From JAYQKL01 sp049890195 (GTDB lineage Bacteria > Pseudomonadota > Alphaproteobacteria > RS24): 64,000 bases of DNA. This document shows positions 35,593 to 45,438 of this stretch, one piece after another. Position 1 is the stretch's first letter, and the number at the start of each line of letters is the position of its first letter. The DNA lies in assembly GCA_049890195.1 (NCBI GenBank), contig JBMHBY010000006.1, forward strand, positions 62,001-126,000. The letters run 5' to 3'. The notes under the pieces were generated by a model that worked only from the letters and a program-made list of their open reading frames with translations, made no database searches and was not told the origin of the DNA. The position numbers were made by a program, and so were the translations under genes.

Positions 35593-36927
35593 ATGTCCAA
35601 ACAGCTAGAACTCGCCGACCTCCTTGTTCAAAAAGCCCTGCAGCGCGGTGCGGATGCCGCTGATGCCATGGTCAGTGAAGGCGTATCCTTGAGCGCGGGG
35701 TCACGTCTTGGGAAAATCGAGGATCTTGAACGGGCGGAGGCGACAGAACTGGGCCTGCGGGCGATCATCGGCACCAAACAAGCGTTCATCTCCGGTTCCG
35801 GCATCACGCCCGACGGCCTTGACGCCATCGCTGAGCGGGCCGTTGACATGGCCCGGCTCGCCCCGGACGACCCTTATTGCGGCTTGGCCGACCCGGATTT
35901 GCTGACCAGTGATTTTCCTGATCTTGACATTTGCGACCCGCAGGAACCGGACACGGACCAGCTTCAGAAATTGGCCGAGGCCACCGAGGAGACGGCCCGC
36001 AATGTTGAGGGCATCACCAACTCAGAGGGTGGCGGTGCCGGCTGGTCACACGGCAAAACCGGACTGGTCACCAGCCACGGCTTTTCCGGCAGCTATACCG
36101 CAACATCCTGGTCCCTGTCCTGTGCCGTTCTCGCCGGTGAAGGCGATGCGATGGAACGCGATTATGCCAGCCACAGCGCCCGTCATTTCTCTGATCTGGA
36201 CTCCCCTGAGGAAGTCGGCCTGCGCGCCGCTGAACGGACACTCGCACGGCTCAACCCACGCAAGATTGAGAGCACCAAAGTCCCCGTCATGTTCAGCCCC
36301 AGGGTTTCGTCTTCCCTGCTCGGTCATTTCTCCGGCGCAATCTCCGGCAGTGCCGTGGCGCGGGGCACAAGTTTCTTGAAAGACATGATGGACCAGCAGG
36401 TCTTCACAAAAGGCATCCGCATTATTGACGACCCGAACCGTCAACGCGGCCTGCGCTCGGTCAGTTTTGACGGCGAAGGCGTCAGGGCTGAGACCATGGC
36501 TCTGGTCGAAGACGGCATTTTGAAAAGCTGGGTTCTTGAAACTTCATCCGCCAAGCAGCTCGGGCTGAAAACCAATGGCCGCGCCGCCCGCGGCATGGGC
36601 GGCCCACCGCACCCCAGCATCACCAATCTTCATATTGAGGCCGGCGACCACACGCCGGAGGCGTTGATGCACCAAATCGGAACCGGCCTGCTGGTCACCG
36701 AGCTGATCGGCATGGGGGTCAACGGGGTGACCGGTGACTACAGCCGTGGCGCGGCGGGCATGTGGATTGAAAACGGCGAGCCGGCCTATCCGGTCAGTGA
36801 AATCACCATAGCCGGCAATCTGAAAGATATGTTCCGTACCATGACACCCGCGTCCGACCTGACATTCCGGCGTGGCATCAACGCGCCGAGCCTGCTGATT
36901 GACGAGATGTCCCTTGCCGGTCTGTGA
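35593..36927 (+). CDS. pmbA: TldE/PmbA metalloprotease regulatory subunit
   Basis: 444-residue partner of TldD without the zinc motif. It shows the family stretches ITNSEGGGAGWSHG, SGSAVARGTSFLKD and LLVTELIGMGVNGVTGDYSRGAAGMWIENG. TldD and TldE form a heterodimeric protease. The 3' end overlaps the next gene, a CysQ-like phosphatase, an arrangement frequent in alphaproteobacteria. Confidence 0.95.
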   Translation: MSKQLELADLLVQKALQRGADAADAMVSEGVSLSAGSRLGKIEDLERAEATELGLRAIIGTKQAFISGSGITPDGLDAIAERAVDMARLAPDDPYCGLADPDLLTSDFPDLDICDPQEPDTDQLQKLAEATEETARNVEGITNSEGGGAGWSHGKTGLVTSHGFSGSYTATSWSLSCAVLAGEGDAMERDYASHSARHFSDLDSPEEVGLRAAERTLARLNPRKIESTKVPVMFSPRVSSSLLGHFSGAISGSAVARGTSFLKDMMDQQVFTKGIRIIDDPNRQRGLRSVSFDGEGVRAETMALVEDGILKSWVLETSSAKQLGLKTNGRAARGMGGPPHPSITNLHIEAGDHTPEALMHQIGTGLLVTELIGMGVNGVTGDYSRGAAGMWIENGEPAYPVSEITIAGNLKDMFRTMTPASDLTFRRGINAPSLLIDEMSLAGL

Positions 36928-37723
36928 CCCGACATTGGAAGAGGATTTTGCCCTTTTGCAGGAAACGGTCCGGCAGGCCGGGGCATTGGCCATGCGCTAT
37001 TACGGGACCGACCCAAAAAGCTGGCACAAGGATGAAAACCAGCCTGTCACTGAAGCCGACATCGCCATCAATGATTTGCTGCAGCACCAACTCATGGCCG
37101 ACCGGCGGCATTATGGCTGGCTGTCGGAGGAGACGGAGGACAATGCAGACCGCCTTCATGCCCGCAAAACCTGGATTATTGACCCGATTGACGGCACCAG
37201 TGCCTTCATCAAAAACAAACCTGAATTTGCCGTCTCCGCGGCACTGGTCGAGAACAACCGTCCGGTTTTGGGGTGCGTCTTCAATCCCGCCAGTGATGAA
37301 TTTTACGCGGCCCGCGCCGGCTTCGGCGCCACCAAAAACGGAAAACCCATCCGCTTCACCGGCGCGAGAGAAATTGTTGAGAACATGCATGTCTGCGTTT
37401 ATCCGCCGGTCATCGAACATCAGGCATGGAAGGACACATGGCCCAAAGTGCGGGTCGGCAACCGCAATTCCGTCGCCTACAGGCTGGCGCTGTTGGCGGA
37501 AAGCCATTTTGATGTTTTGATGATGCTGAACCCCAAAAAGGACTGGGACATGGCGGCCGGGGATTTGATAGTACATGAAGCCGGCGGCTTTGTTGCCGGA
37601 CTGGACGGGCGGCCGTTTCTCTACAACACTGAAAATGTCAGCCACCGCAGGACATTGGCGGGAAGCAAGCCAATGATTGCCGAGCTAGGTCACAGAATTG
37701 ACGCTTTTTTACGCTCTTTGTGA
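36899..37723 (+). CDS. Inositol monophosphatase family phosphatase, CysQ-like
   Basis: 274-residue metal-dependent sugar or nucleotide phosphatase. Metal-binding motifs are QPVTEADIAIN, EETED, IDPIDGTSAF and WDMAAGDLIVHEAGG. Candidates are 3'(2'),5'-bisphosphate nucleotidase or inositol monophosphatase. The gene neighbourhood (pmbA before, LPS genes after) matches the alphaproteobacterial CysQ-like group. No ATG fits the start. TTG at 36899 or at 36914 are possible, both overlapping pmbA, and the choice is uncertain. Confidence 0.88.
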   Translation: MTRCPLPVCDPTLEEDFALLQETVRQAGALAMRYYGTDPKSWHKDENQPVTEADIAINDLLQHQLMADRRHYGWLSEETEDNADRLHARKTWIIDPIDGTSAFIKNKPEFAVSAALVENNRPVLGCVFNPASDEFYAARAGFGATKNGKPIRFTGAREIVENMHVCVYPPVIEHQAWKDTWPKVRVGNRNSVAYRLALLAESHFDVLMMLNPKKDWDMAAGDLIVHEAGGFVAGLDGRPFLYNTENVSHRRTLAGSKPMIAELGHRIDAFLRSL

Positions 37724-37777
37724 ACGCGGCGGCTTATGTTATTTTAAGCCATTGTATTCAGGACGTAGGACATCACT

Positions 37778-39607
37778 TTGACACAAACCGGCACTGGCGT
37801 ATCGACAGGGGCAGACGCGCAAAAACAGTCTCAGACAGAGTCAAGGTCAAAGACCAACACCATCGTCAAACGTATGGTTTCGGTTTATCTGCGCCCCTAT
37901 CTCAAGCTTATTTTTCTGGGCATCCTTGCCAATATTCTGGTTGCCGGAGCCGCCGGCTCCCTGCCCTGGTTCATCCAACAGGCCGTGGACAGCGTTTTCA
38001 CCCAAGGGGACCGGGAAAAGCTTTGGCTGATTCCGCTCGGTGTCATTTTTGTCTCTTTGGTGCGTGGTGCGGCGACCTTCGTGTCCAGCGTCATCCTCAA
38101 TTATGTCGGCCAACGCATCACTGCCAGCCTACAGTCGGATGTGTTTGAGAAGCTGGTTGAAGCCGACATGGCCTTTATTGCCGAAACCCATACCGGCAAT
38201 CATGTGGCGATTTTCCTGAATGACGCCAAACAGCTGGCCAACACAATCAACAACACCGTCATCGACCTGTTCCGGCATCTGATCACCCTGCTGGCTCTGA
38301 CCGGCATGATGTTCGTCATGAACTGGTATCTGGCCACGATTTTCGTGGTTATTGTGGTGCCGGGTGGTGCGCTTTTGATGCGCCGGTTGAGCAAGGTGAC
38401 GCGGGTGGCCTCGCATCAAGGCTTGACGGAGACCGGGGAACTGACTTCCCTGATCACCGAAACCCTGACCGGATTGCGCGTGGTCAAGGCTTATGGCCAG
38501 GAGCAGAAACAGATTTCAGATGCCCGGCGCACCATAGAGCGGGTGCTTGACTTCACCATGCGGGCCGTGCGCGCCAGATCCGCCGCCTCCCCCGCCGTCG
38601 AGGCACTCGCCGGCATCGGCATTGCCGGCATCATTTTCTGGGGCGGCTATGAGAGCATCCGGGGCAATCTGACCGCCGGGGAATTCATGGGCTTCATCTC
38701 AGCCTTGTTGATGGCCTATCAGCCTCTGCGGGCCGTCGCCAACCTGCCTGTGCTGATGCAGGAGGGCGTATCCGCCGGCATGCGGGTTTTCAGCATCATC
38801 GACACAAAAACCGAAATCACGGAAACCCCTGACGCTGCGCCCCTGAGGATTGCCAATGGCGACATTGAATTCGACAACGTGTCCTTCACCTACCAGAACC
38901 GGGACTCACAAGCCCTGCGGAATGTTTCCCTGAACATCCGACAAAACGGCACCATCGCCTTTGTCGGGCCGTCCGGGGCCGGCAAATCGACTTTGCTCAA
39001 TCTTGTGCTTAGGTTTTTCGATGTGACGGACGGGGCCGTCCGGATTGACGGGCAGGACATTCGCGACGTGACGATTGCCAGCCTGCGCAAGGCCTCGGCG
39101 CTGGTCACGCAGGAACCGTTCCTTTTTGATGCCAGCATTGCCGACAACATCGCCTATGGCTCACCCGAAGCCAGCCGGGAGGATGTCATGGAGGCTGCCA
39201 AAGCTGCTGCAGCCGACAGCTTCATTACCGAGATGCCTGAAGGCTATGACACGCGCTGCGGCGAAGGCGGCATGCATTTGTCCGGCGGGCAACGACAACG
39301 GATCGCCATCGCCCGCGCCATGCTCAAAGATGCCCCGATCCTGCTGCTGGATGAAGCGACCTCCGCACTTGATACAGCCTCTGAACTGCAGGTGCAGACC
39401 GCATTGAACCGGTTGATGCAGGACCGGACGGCACTCGTCATCGCCCATCGCCTGTCCACCATCCAAAATGCCGACTGCATATATGTCCTTGATGAGGGGC
39501 GGGTTGTCCAGTCCGGCACACATGACAGCCTGCTGTCACAGGGCGGTCTTTATGCGGACCTGTATCATGCCCAGTTCGAGAAAAACCAACCCGCAACGGA
39601 GGCGTAA
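37778..39607 (+). CDS. MsbA-like lipid ABC exporter
   Basis: 609-residue half-transporter with a six-helix membrane domain (about residues 40-325) and an ATPase domain. Walker A is GPSGAGKST (397-405), the signature LSGGQRQR (501-508) and Walker B LLLDE (522-526). Next to waaA, lpxK and lpxL it is the likely lipid A flippase. The start is a TTG at 37778 with TAGGA upstream. The N-terminal 25 residues are Ser/Thr/Gln-rich. Its stop directly precedes the waaA ATG. Confidence 0.92.
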   Translation: MTQTGTGVSTGADAQKQSQTESRSKTNTIVKRMVSVYLRPYLKLIFLGILANILVAGAAGSLPWFIQQAVDSVFTQGDREKLWLIPLGVIFVSLVRGAATFVSSVILNYVGQRITASLQSDVFEKLVEADMAFIAETHTGNHVAIFLNDAKQLANTINNTVIDLFRHLITLLALTGMMFVMNWYLATIFVVIVVPGGALLMRRLSKVTRVASHQGLTETGELTSLITETLTGLRVVKAYGQEQKQISDARRTIERVLDFTMRAVRARSAASPAVEALAGIGIAGIIFWGGYESIRGNLTAGEFMGFISALLMAYQPLRAVANLPVLMQEGVSAGMRVFSIIDTKTEITETPDAAPLRIANGDIEFDNVSFTYQNRDSQALRNVSLNIRQNGTIAFVGPSGAGKSTLLNLVLRFFDVTDGAVRIDGQDIRDVTIASLRKASALVTQEPFLFDASIADNIAYGSPEASREDVMEAAKAAAADSFITEMPEGYDTRCGEGGMHLSGGQRQRIAIARAMLKDAPILLLDEATSALDTASELQVQTALNRLMQDRTALVIAHRLSTIQNADCIYVLDEGRVVQSGTHDSLLSQGGLYADLYHAQFEKNQPATEA

Positions 39608-40897
39608 ATGCCGGTTTTGCTTTACAGCTATGTGGCAGTGACCTGGATAATGCTGCCGTTCATGTGGGTTTTGTTCCGGCTGCGGGTTGCCAAGGGGCGG
39701 GAAGACCCGACCAGGCTGAGTGAACGCAGGGGGCTCGCCTCCTGCCCGCGCCCGGATGGACCACTGATCTGGTTCCATGCGGCAAGCGTCGGGGAGGTCA
39801 ATTCCGTTCTGCCCTTGATTGAGACGTTCCTGAAAAAAAATGCGCCGGACACCGCAGTTTTGTTGACAAGCGGCACCCTGACCTCGGCACAGATTGTCGC
39901 CGATAAAAATATCGAGCGGCTGGTCCACCATTATGTGCCGGTTGACCAAACGCTCTATGCAGAAAGGTTTCTGACGCATTGGCAACCCGATATGGCGGTG
40001 TTCGTCGAGTCGGAATTATGGCCCAATCTTTTGCGTAAAACCGCCCGGCGCGGCATTCCGATGACCCTGGTCAATGCCCGCATGTCAGGCCCCTCCTTCA
40101 ACAACTGGTCAAGGGCGCCGGATACGATCAGACGGATCATGAGCCAATTTACGGCCATTCTCGCCCAGGATGAATTGAGCAAGGAAAGGATTGCAAAACT
40201 GGGGGGCACCAACATCCATGCGCCGGGCAATCTGAAACTGGACGCACCGCCGCTTTCCGTCGAACCCGGCAAGCTGCAGCAGGCCGAACAATGGCTCAAT
40301 GGCCGGCGGCGGTGGCTGGCCGCCAGCACCCATCAGGGCGAGGAGACACAAATTGCCCAAACCCATCTGGCTCTGGCCGAGGATATGCCGGATCTTTTGA
40401 CGGTGATTGTCCCGCGTCATCCACAGCGCGGCGACAGCATCCGTCAGCAACTTGAAAGTTTTGGCCTGACCGTGCGCCAGCGTTCCAAAGCAGAAGCACC
40501 CGACAGTGACTGCAATGTCTATCTGGCTGACACTCTGGGGGAACTCGGCCTGTTTTATCGCTTATGCGGCACCGCTTTCATCGGCGGCTCCATGGTGCCG
40601 CATGGGGGACAAAATCCGATCGAGGCGGCTTTGATCGGTTGTGCGATCATCACCGGACTGCACACGCAAAACTTCACCTCGGTCTATGATCATTTCATCG
40701 AAAACAACAGCGTCTTCAAAATCCGTGACCAGATTGAGTTGACCTCCACGGTCAACCGGCTGATCAAAAACAAAAAATTGTCAAACGAGATGAAGCGGAA
40801 AGCCCTTGAGACGGCCCACAGCCATGGTGGGGCGAATGCAAAAACCCTTGAAATTCTCGAAGGGGTGTTTTCCGCCCGAAAGGGAGCCAACACATGA
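39608..40897 (+). CDS. waaA: Kdo transferase
   Basis: 429-residue glycosyltransferase adding Kdo to lipid IVA at the inner membrane. An N-terminal membrane anchor (about residues 5-25) is followed by WFHAASVGEVNSVLPLI, the SELWPNLL segment and the C-terminal GGQNPIEAALIGC. It starts immediately after the ABC exporter stop and overlaps lpxK by ATGA. Whether one or two Kdo residues are added cannot be told. Confidence 0.95.
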   Translation: MPVLLYSYVAVTWIMLPFMWVLFRLRVAKGREDPTRLSERRGLASCPRPDGPLIWFHAASVGEVNSVLPLIETFLKKNAPDTAVLLTSGTLTSAQIVADKNIERLVHHYVPVDQTLYAERFLTHWQPDMAVFVESELWPNLLRKTARRGIPMTLVNARMSGPSFNNWSRAPDTIRRIMSQFTAILAQDELSKERIAKLGGTNIHAPGNLKLDAPPLSVEPGKLQQAEQWLNGRRRWLAASTHQGEETQIAQTHLALAEDMPDLLTVIVPRHPQRGDSIRQQLESFGLTVRQRSKAEAPDSDCNVYLADTLGELGLFYRLCGTAFIGGSMVPHGGQNPIEAALIGCAIITGLHTQNFTSVYDHFIENNSVFKIRDQIELTSTVNRLIKNKKLSNEMKRKALETAHSHGGANAKTLEILEGVFSARKGANT

Positions 40898-41964
40898 AGT
40901 CCCCGCATTTCTGGTCCTGTGAACCGGGGGCTTTCAGTCTCGCCCTCTCGCCGCTCGCAGCCATTTACAGTGTAGTGGGGAAACTGCGCCACAATTTTGC
41001 AACCCCAAGTCATTGCGGGAGACCGGTCATCTGCATCGGCAACATCAATCTCGGCGGCACCGGCAAAACGCCGGTCACATTAATGATTGCCGAACTGCTG
41101 ACGGGCGCGGAACACAGGCCCGCGGTTTTGTCCCGTGGCTATGGCGGTTCACAAAAAGGTCCGCTTCATGTTTTGCCGGACAGGCACAGTGCCATGGAAG
41201 TCGGCGATGAGCCGCTCATGATGAGCGCGCATGTGCCGGTCATTGTCGGGGCTGACCGACACCGAAGCGCACGCCTGGCCATCCATGACCAGCACATCTG
41301 CGCGGATATTCTGCTCATGGATGACGGCCTGCAAAACCCCGCTTTGGCGCGCGCTTATAATCTGGCGGTCATTGACGCAGAGGTCGGGTTCGGCAATGGC
41401 CGGGTTTTCCCGGCCGGCCCGTTGCGGGAGCCGCCCGAATATGCCTTGCGCCGGCTTGACGGAATTATGCTGGTGCACGCTGAAAACGCAGACCGGGCGG
41501 ATCTGCGGCCGGATATTCAGGCTTTTGTCGGGATGTGCCGACGCCAGGACCTTGACGTGTTTGATTGCCACATGCAGCCTGAGTCCGCCTTGACCCCGCC
41601 ACAGGCTGAGAGGGTTGTCAGCTATTGCGGCATCGGGCGCCCGCAGAAGTTTTTTGACACCATTGACAGCCTCGGCTTTGTTCATGTCCATGCGGCCACT
41701 TTTGCTGACCATCACCATTTCACCGAGCGCGATGCAGAACATCTGCTGGCACTGGCGGCCACGCATGACGCGAAACTCATAACCACCAGAAAAGACATCA
41801 CGCGGCTGCAAAACGCACCCTCCAACAGTCTTGCCGCCAAGCTTTGCGCCGCAAGTCATGTCGTCGACATCACCTGCCGGCTCGCCCAGCCGGACGCGTT
41901 CCGCAAAGCGTTAGAGGCCGCCATCTCCGAGGACATGATGTCCCGCCTCTATACAAATCTCTAG
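40894..41964 (+). CDS. lpxK: Tetraacyldisaccharide 4'-kinase
   Basis: 356-residue membrane-associated P-loop kinase that adds the 4'-phosphate to lipid A. The Walker A GGTGKT is at 54-59, followed by SRGYGG, DEPLM and MDDGLQNP, all family landmarks. The start overlaps waaA (ATGA). It lies 19 nt before lpxL, completing a compact LPS block. Confidence 0.96.
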   Translation: MKSPHFWSCEPGAFSLALSPLAAIYSVVGKLRHNFATPSHCGRPVICIGNINLGGTGKTPVTLMIAELLTGAEHRPAVLSRGYGGSQKGPLHVLPDRHSAMEVGDEPLMMSAHVPVIVGADRHRSARLAIHDQHICADILLMDDGLQNPALARAYNLAVIDAEVGFGNGRVFPAGPLREPPEYALRRLDGIMLVHAENADRADLRPDIQAFVGMCRRQDLDVFDCHMQPESALTPPQAERVVSYCGIGRPQKFFDTIDSLGFVHVHAATFADHHHFTERDAEHLLALAATHDAKLITTRKDITRLQNAPSNSLAAKLCAASHVVDITCRLAQPDAFRKALEAAISEDMMSRLYTNL

Positions 41965-41983
41965 TCCCTGATATAAAAGCCAG

Positions 41984-42862
41984 ATGCTGCCATTTCTCAA
42001 AATCAGACATCTTTTGGAGGCCCTTGTCGCTTATGCCGTCATTGGTCTTTTCCGGCTTCTCGGCTTGCGGCTGGGCGGACAGGTGGCTGCAGCCCTGATG
42101 CGAGGTTTCGGGCCGTTGAGCCGTGTCCACAAGATTCTTCTGAACAATATGCGGGCGGCCTTCCCCGACAAAAACGAAGGGGAAATCAAGACTCTCGCCG
42201 GGCAATGCTGGGACAATGCCGGCCGGACGTTTTGTGAATATGCCAATCTCGACAAATTGCGCAAACACCACGAACACCACCTCACAATTCATGGTGCCGA
42301 ACTTGCGCACCAGGCCGTCAAGGACGGGCGTGGTCTGATCCTTGTTTCCGGACATATCGGGAATTGGGAAAGCATGTCCATGGCGATTGACCTGATCGGT
42401 CTCGACGCCGCAGGCGTTTACCGCCATGCCAACAACCCGATCATGAATCGTTGGATGATCGCCAAAAGACAGGCCAGCGTTATCCCGGTGCAATACCCCA
42501 AAGGGGCAAAAGGCGCAAAAATGCTGATCAAAAAACTCAAGGCCGGCGGCACCATCTGTATGCTGGTTGACCAAAAAATGAATGACGGCATTGAAGCGCG
42601 GCTGTTCGGGCGCAAGGCGATGACGGCCTCCGCAGCCGCAAGCATGGCGCGGCGTTATGATGTCCCCTTGATGCTGATCACCAATGAGCGCATCAGGGGC
42701 ACGGGTTTCAGCGTCACCTTCCACGACGCCTTTGAAGCCGACAAGACGGATGAGTTGGCCAAAGACATCCAGACCACCACCCAAAAAATCAATGATTTGC
42801 TGGAAAGCGCCATCCGCAAAAATCCTGCGCAATGGCTGTGGATGCACAATCGCTGGTCGTGA
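41984..42862 (+). CDS. Lipid A late acyltransferase (LpxL/HtrB family)
   Basis: 292-residue inner-membrane acyltransferase with an N-terminal anchor helix and the catalytic HX4E motif, His124 to Glu129, in SGHIGNWES. Further conserved stretches are YRHANNP and VDQKMNDGI. It adds a secondary acyl chain to Kdo-lipid A. Acyl length cannot be predicted. Last gene of the LPS block, convergent with the M23 gene. Confidence 0.93.
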   Translation: MLPFLKIRHLLEALVAYAVIGLFRLLGLRLGGQVAAALMRGFGPLSRVHKILLNNMRAAFPDKNEGEIKTLAGQCWDNAGRTFCEYANLDKLRKHHEHHLTIHGAELAHQAVKDGRGLILVSGHIGNWESMSMAIDLIGLDAAGVYRHANNPIMNRWMIAKRQASVIPVQYPKGAKGAKMLIKKLKAGGTICMLVDQKMNDGIEARLFGRKAMTASAAASMARRYDVPLMLITNERIRGTGFSVTFHDAFEADKTDELAKDIQTTTQKINDLLESAIRKNPAQWLWMHNRWS

Positions 42863-42886
42863 ATGACCGGCCCCGCGGTGTCAGGG

Positions 42887-43732
42887 TCATTTCAATCTGG
42901 CCGTTTGGGTCTCATCCAGAACCTTCATCGGATCAAGACGCCGTTTTTGCCAATAGAGCCGCCAATCCAGATGCGGCCCGGTGCTGCGGCCCTGCTTTGC
43001 GCCGATGGCGGCGATCACGGTGCCGCGTTCAACATAATCACCTGCCTTGACCTTGATGTCACTCAAATGCAGATAAGCCGATATCAGGTCAAGACCGTGA
43101 TCAATGAACACAAGCCCCCCTTCATAATACATGTCACTTTCCGCCAAGGTTACACGACCGGGCAGGGTCGCCAGCACCGGCGTTCCGGGCGGTGCGGCTA
43201 TATCCAGTCCATAATGCGGGCGCTTCGGCTTGCCGTTGAAAAAACGCTGTGAGCCATAAACACCGCTGACCCGGCCGGCGGCCGGCAACAAAAAGCCGTC
43301 ATTGAATACGGGATCGGCAAAAGCACTTTGACGCGCCGTTCGTTTCTGACGACCTTCGGCCGCAATCCGCTTTTGAACAGACTCCGGCGGCGCCACATAT
43401 TTCGGCTCCACACCGTCAACATATTGAATATCATAAATGCCGGGGGTGATGTTCTTGACAAGCTTCTGCACCGACCTGTCCTTGGTCAAAACAATTTCAC
43501 TCGGCCCGGCGGCGTCGCGCCCATACCCGAAAATTGCGAGATTATCATGTACCTTGACCGGCAAGCCGTCCACAGTCACCTGAACACCCTCCCTGACTTT
43601 CACCACAATCATGCCGCCGGCCTCGAACCGGCCGGAGATGTTTTCAACATGTGAGGACGGCAGGCCCTCGAACGGGACGGGGGACAGGTTGAGCAGGCCG
43701 ATCAAAGCCAGTGTTGAAAACAACCCCGTCAT
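42887..43732 (-). CDS. M23/LytM-domain protein, exported
   Basis: 281-residue protein with a signal peptide (MTGLFSTLALIGLLNLS), a middle region of unknown fold, and a C-terminal LytM domain (about 145-275). His173 and Asp177 (HYGLDIAAP) and His222 (YLHLSD) are in place, but the last zinc-site motif reads HLD (254-256) instead of HxH. It may be a weak endopeptidase or an activator of amidases. The start overlaps the DUF2093 stop (TGATG). Confidence 0.87.
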   Translation of the reverse strand: MTGLFSTLALIGLLNLSPVPFEGLPSSHVENISGRFEAGGMIVVKVREGVQVTVDGLPVKVHDNLAIFGYGRDAAGPSEIVLTKDRSVQKLVKNITPGIYDIQYVDGVEPKYVAPPESVQKRIAAEGRQKRTARQSAFADPVFNDGFLLPAAGRVSGVYGSQRFFNGKPKRPHYGLDIAAPPGTPVLATLPGRVTLAESDMYYEGGLVFIDHGLDLISAYLHLSDIKVKAGDYVERGTVIAAIGAKQGRSTGPHLDWRLYWQKRRLDPMKVLDETQTARLK

Positions 43733-43971
43733 CAGCCCTCGGTGTGGTCCGGTGACGTCTCCGCCTGGGCGGCGCGATGGGCCTGCAAGGAGGCATCCGC
43801 ATCAATGTAAGCCTCCTGACGCGACACGCTCCAATAGCGCAACATATCGAGTGCAATGGGCTTACCGGTGACGGCGCACACGACATGCGTGCCGGGCCGC
43901 ACAATATCGAAATCCCCGTCCAAATATGAAATTTCGGCAACGGCACCCAATTTGTCAGCTGGCATATCCAT
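43732..43971 (-). CDS. DUF2093 family protein
   Basis: 79-residue small protein of DUF2093, with the family stretch YLDGDFDIVRPGTHVVCAVTGKPI and YWSVSRQEAYIDADA. The ATG at 43971 has GAGG 5 nt upstream. Function is unknown. In alphaproteobacteria it is commonly found near lpxK or xseA, as here, and that conserved position is the only hint. Confidence 0.88.
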   Translation of the reverse strand: MDMPADKLGAVAEISYLDGDFDIVRPGTHVVCAVTGKPIALDMLRYWSVSRQEAYIDADASLQAHRAAQAETSPDHTEG

Positions 43972-43980
43972 CCTAACCTC

Positions 43981-45438
43981 TCAAAACAAATCGCCCTGTT
44001 TCGGCTTGTCGGTTTTTTCCGTGGCGATTTTAGCAGATTTTTGCATCCGGGCAGGCTTTTCTTTTTTTTCCGTTTTGATTTCCGTGTCAGACAAGTGCGA
44101 CACCACATTGGCGGTGAGTTTTTGATCATTGGCGAGTTGAATCGTCAACGGGCTGCCAGCAGGGGCCTGTGCCACCTGTCGCACGGCCTGCCCCTGCGCG
44201 TCAAAAACCAAAGCAAATCCCCGCGCCAGAACCGACTCATGACTGAGCAGGTGCAGTTCCCTGTTCAGTGCCGCGATACGGTCCCGCCGGCTTTGCAGAC
44301 CTGACTGGTGGCGCAAGTCCAAACGCTTGTGGAACTCCCGAACCCGGCTCTTGGCGTTGTTTATCGACAAATTGACCATGCGCAGGCTTAAGCGCTGTTG
44401 CACACCGGAAAAACGGCTGGTTTGAAGTTCGATTTGACGCCCCAGCCCCTGTGCCAGCCGGCTGGCGAGATAATCAAATCTCTGCTGCGGTATGGCCAGA
44501 ACATCCTCAAGCCTTGGAAGCCCCCGGGACAAACCCTCAAGCCGGTCTTTTTTGACCGACACAAACCGGGCCGCGGCACGTTGCAGGCGGCGGTCCAAAT
44601 CCGCGACCTGAGATATCAACTCGGCCCGCACCGGCACCGCGATCTCGGCCGCCGCGGTGGGTGTCGGGGCCCGCAGATCGGCCACAAAATCCACCAATGT
44701 GGTGTCCGTTTCATGGCCGACGGCGGAAATCACCGGGATGTCGGATTGCGCCACTGTTCGGGCGACAATCTCCTCATTGAACCCCCACAAGTCCTCCATA
44801 CTGCCGCCGCCCCGGGCGATGACCAGAAGATCCGGCCTGGGAGGACTCCCTCCCGGTGAGAGGGCGTTGAACCCGGCCACCGCACGGGCCACCTCCTCGG
44901 CACAGGTGTCGCCCTGGACACGCACCGGCCAGACCAGAACCCGGCGCGGAAAGCGGTCATTCAAACGATGCAGGATATCGCGGATCACGGCCCCGGAGGG
45001 GCTGGTGATGACACCGATGCAATCCGGCAGATACGGCAGGGGACGTTTGCGTTCAGGCGCAAACAGACCCTCTGCAGCCAGCGCCTTCTTCCGCGCCTCC
45101 AGCAAGGCCATCAAAGCACCAACGCCCGCCGGCTCCATATGTTCAATCACCAACTGATAACGCGACTGTCCGGCAAAGGTTGTCAGCTTGCCGGTGCAGA
45201 TCACCTCAAGCCCCTGCTCGGGCTGGACCTTCAGCTTGCCGGCGACACCTTTCCAGATGACCGAAGCCAGCACCGCCTTCTCGTCTTTCAGGTCCAGGTA
45301 AACATGTCCGGAGGCCGGGCGTGACACCCGCCCCAGCTCCCCGCGCACACGAACATAACCGAAGCCTTCCTCGATCGATTTTTTTACCGCACCGGAGAGT
45401 TCGCTGACCGTATATTCCGCAAGATTCCCGTCCGTCAT
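43981..45438 (-). CDS. xseA: Exodeoxyribonuclease VII large subunit
   Basis: 485-residue nuclease subunit. An N-terminal OB fold (VRVRGELGRVSRPASGHVYLDLKDE) is followed by the catalytic region with ARGGGSMEDLWGFN, VGHETDTTLVDFVADLRAPTPTAAAE, and a coiled-coil C-terminus. It degrades single-stranded DNA with XseB, which is not seen here. I prefer the ATG at 45438 to a TTG five codons upstream. The Lys-rich tail (about 450-485) is longer than needed. Divergent from purD. Confidence 0.95.
   Translation of the reverse strand: MTDGNLAEYTVSELSGAVKKSIEEGFGYVRVRGELGRVSRPASGHVYLDLKDEKAVLASVIWKGVAGKLKVQPEQGLEVICTGKLTTFAGQSRYQLVIEHMEPAGVGALMALLEARKKALAAEGLFAPERKRPLPYLPDCIGVITSPSGAVIRDILHRLNDRFPRRVLVWPVRVQGDTCAEEVARAVAGFNALSPGGSPPRPDLLVIARGGGSMEDLWGFNEEIVARTVAQSDIPVISAVGHETDTTLVDFVADLRAPTPTAAAEIAVPVRAELISQVADLDRRLQRAAARFVSVKKDRLEGLSRGLPRLEDVLAIPQQRFDYLASRLAQGLGRQIELQTSRFSGVQQRLSLRMVNLSINNAKSRVREFHKRLDLRHQSGLQSRRDRIAALNRELHLLSHESVLARGFALVFDAQGQAVRQVAQAPAGSPLTIQLANDQKLTANVVSHLSDTEIKTEKKEKPARMQKSAKIATEKTDKPKQGDLF

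Noticed and set aside
42862..42891. 7-bp inverted repeat AATGACC/GGTCATT between lpxL and the M23 gene
   Set aside because: Short, with a 16-nt loop and no T run. It is too weak to call a terminator.
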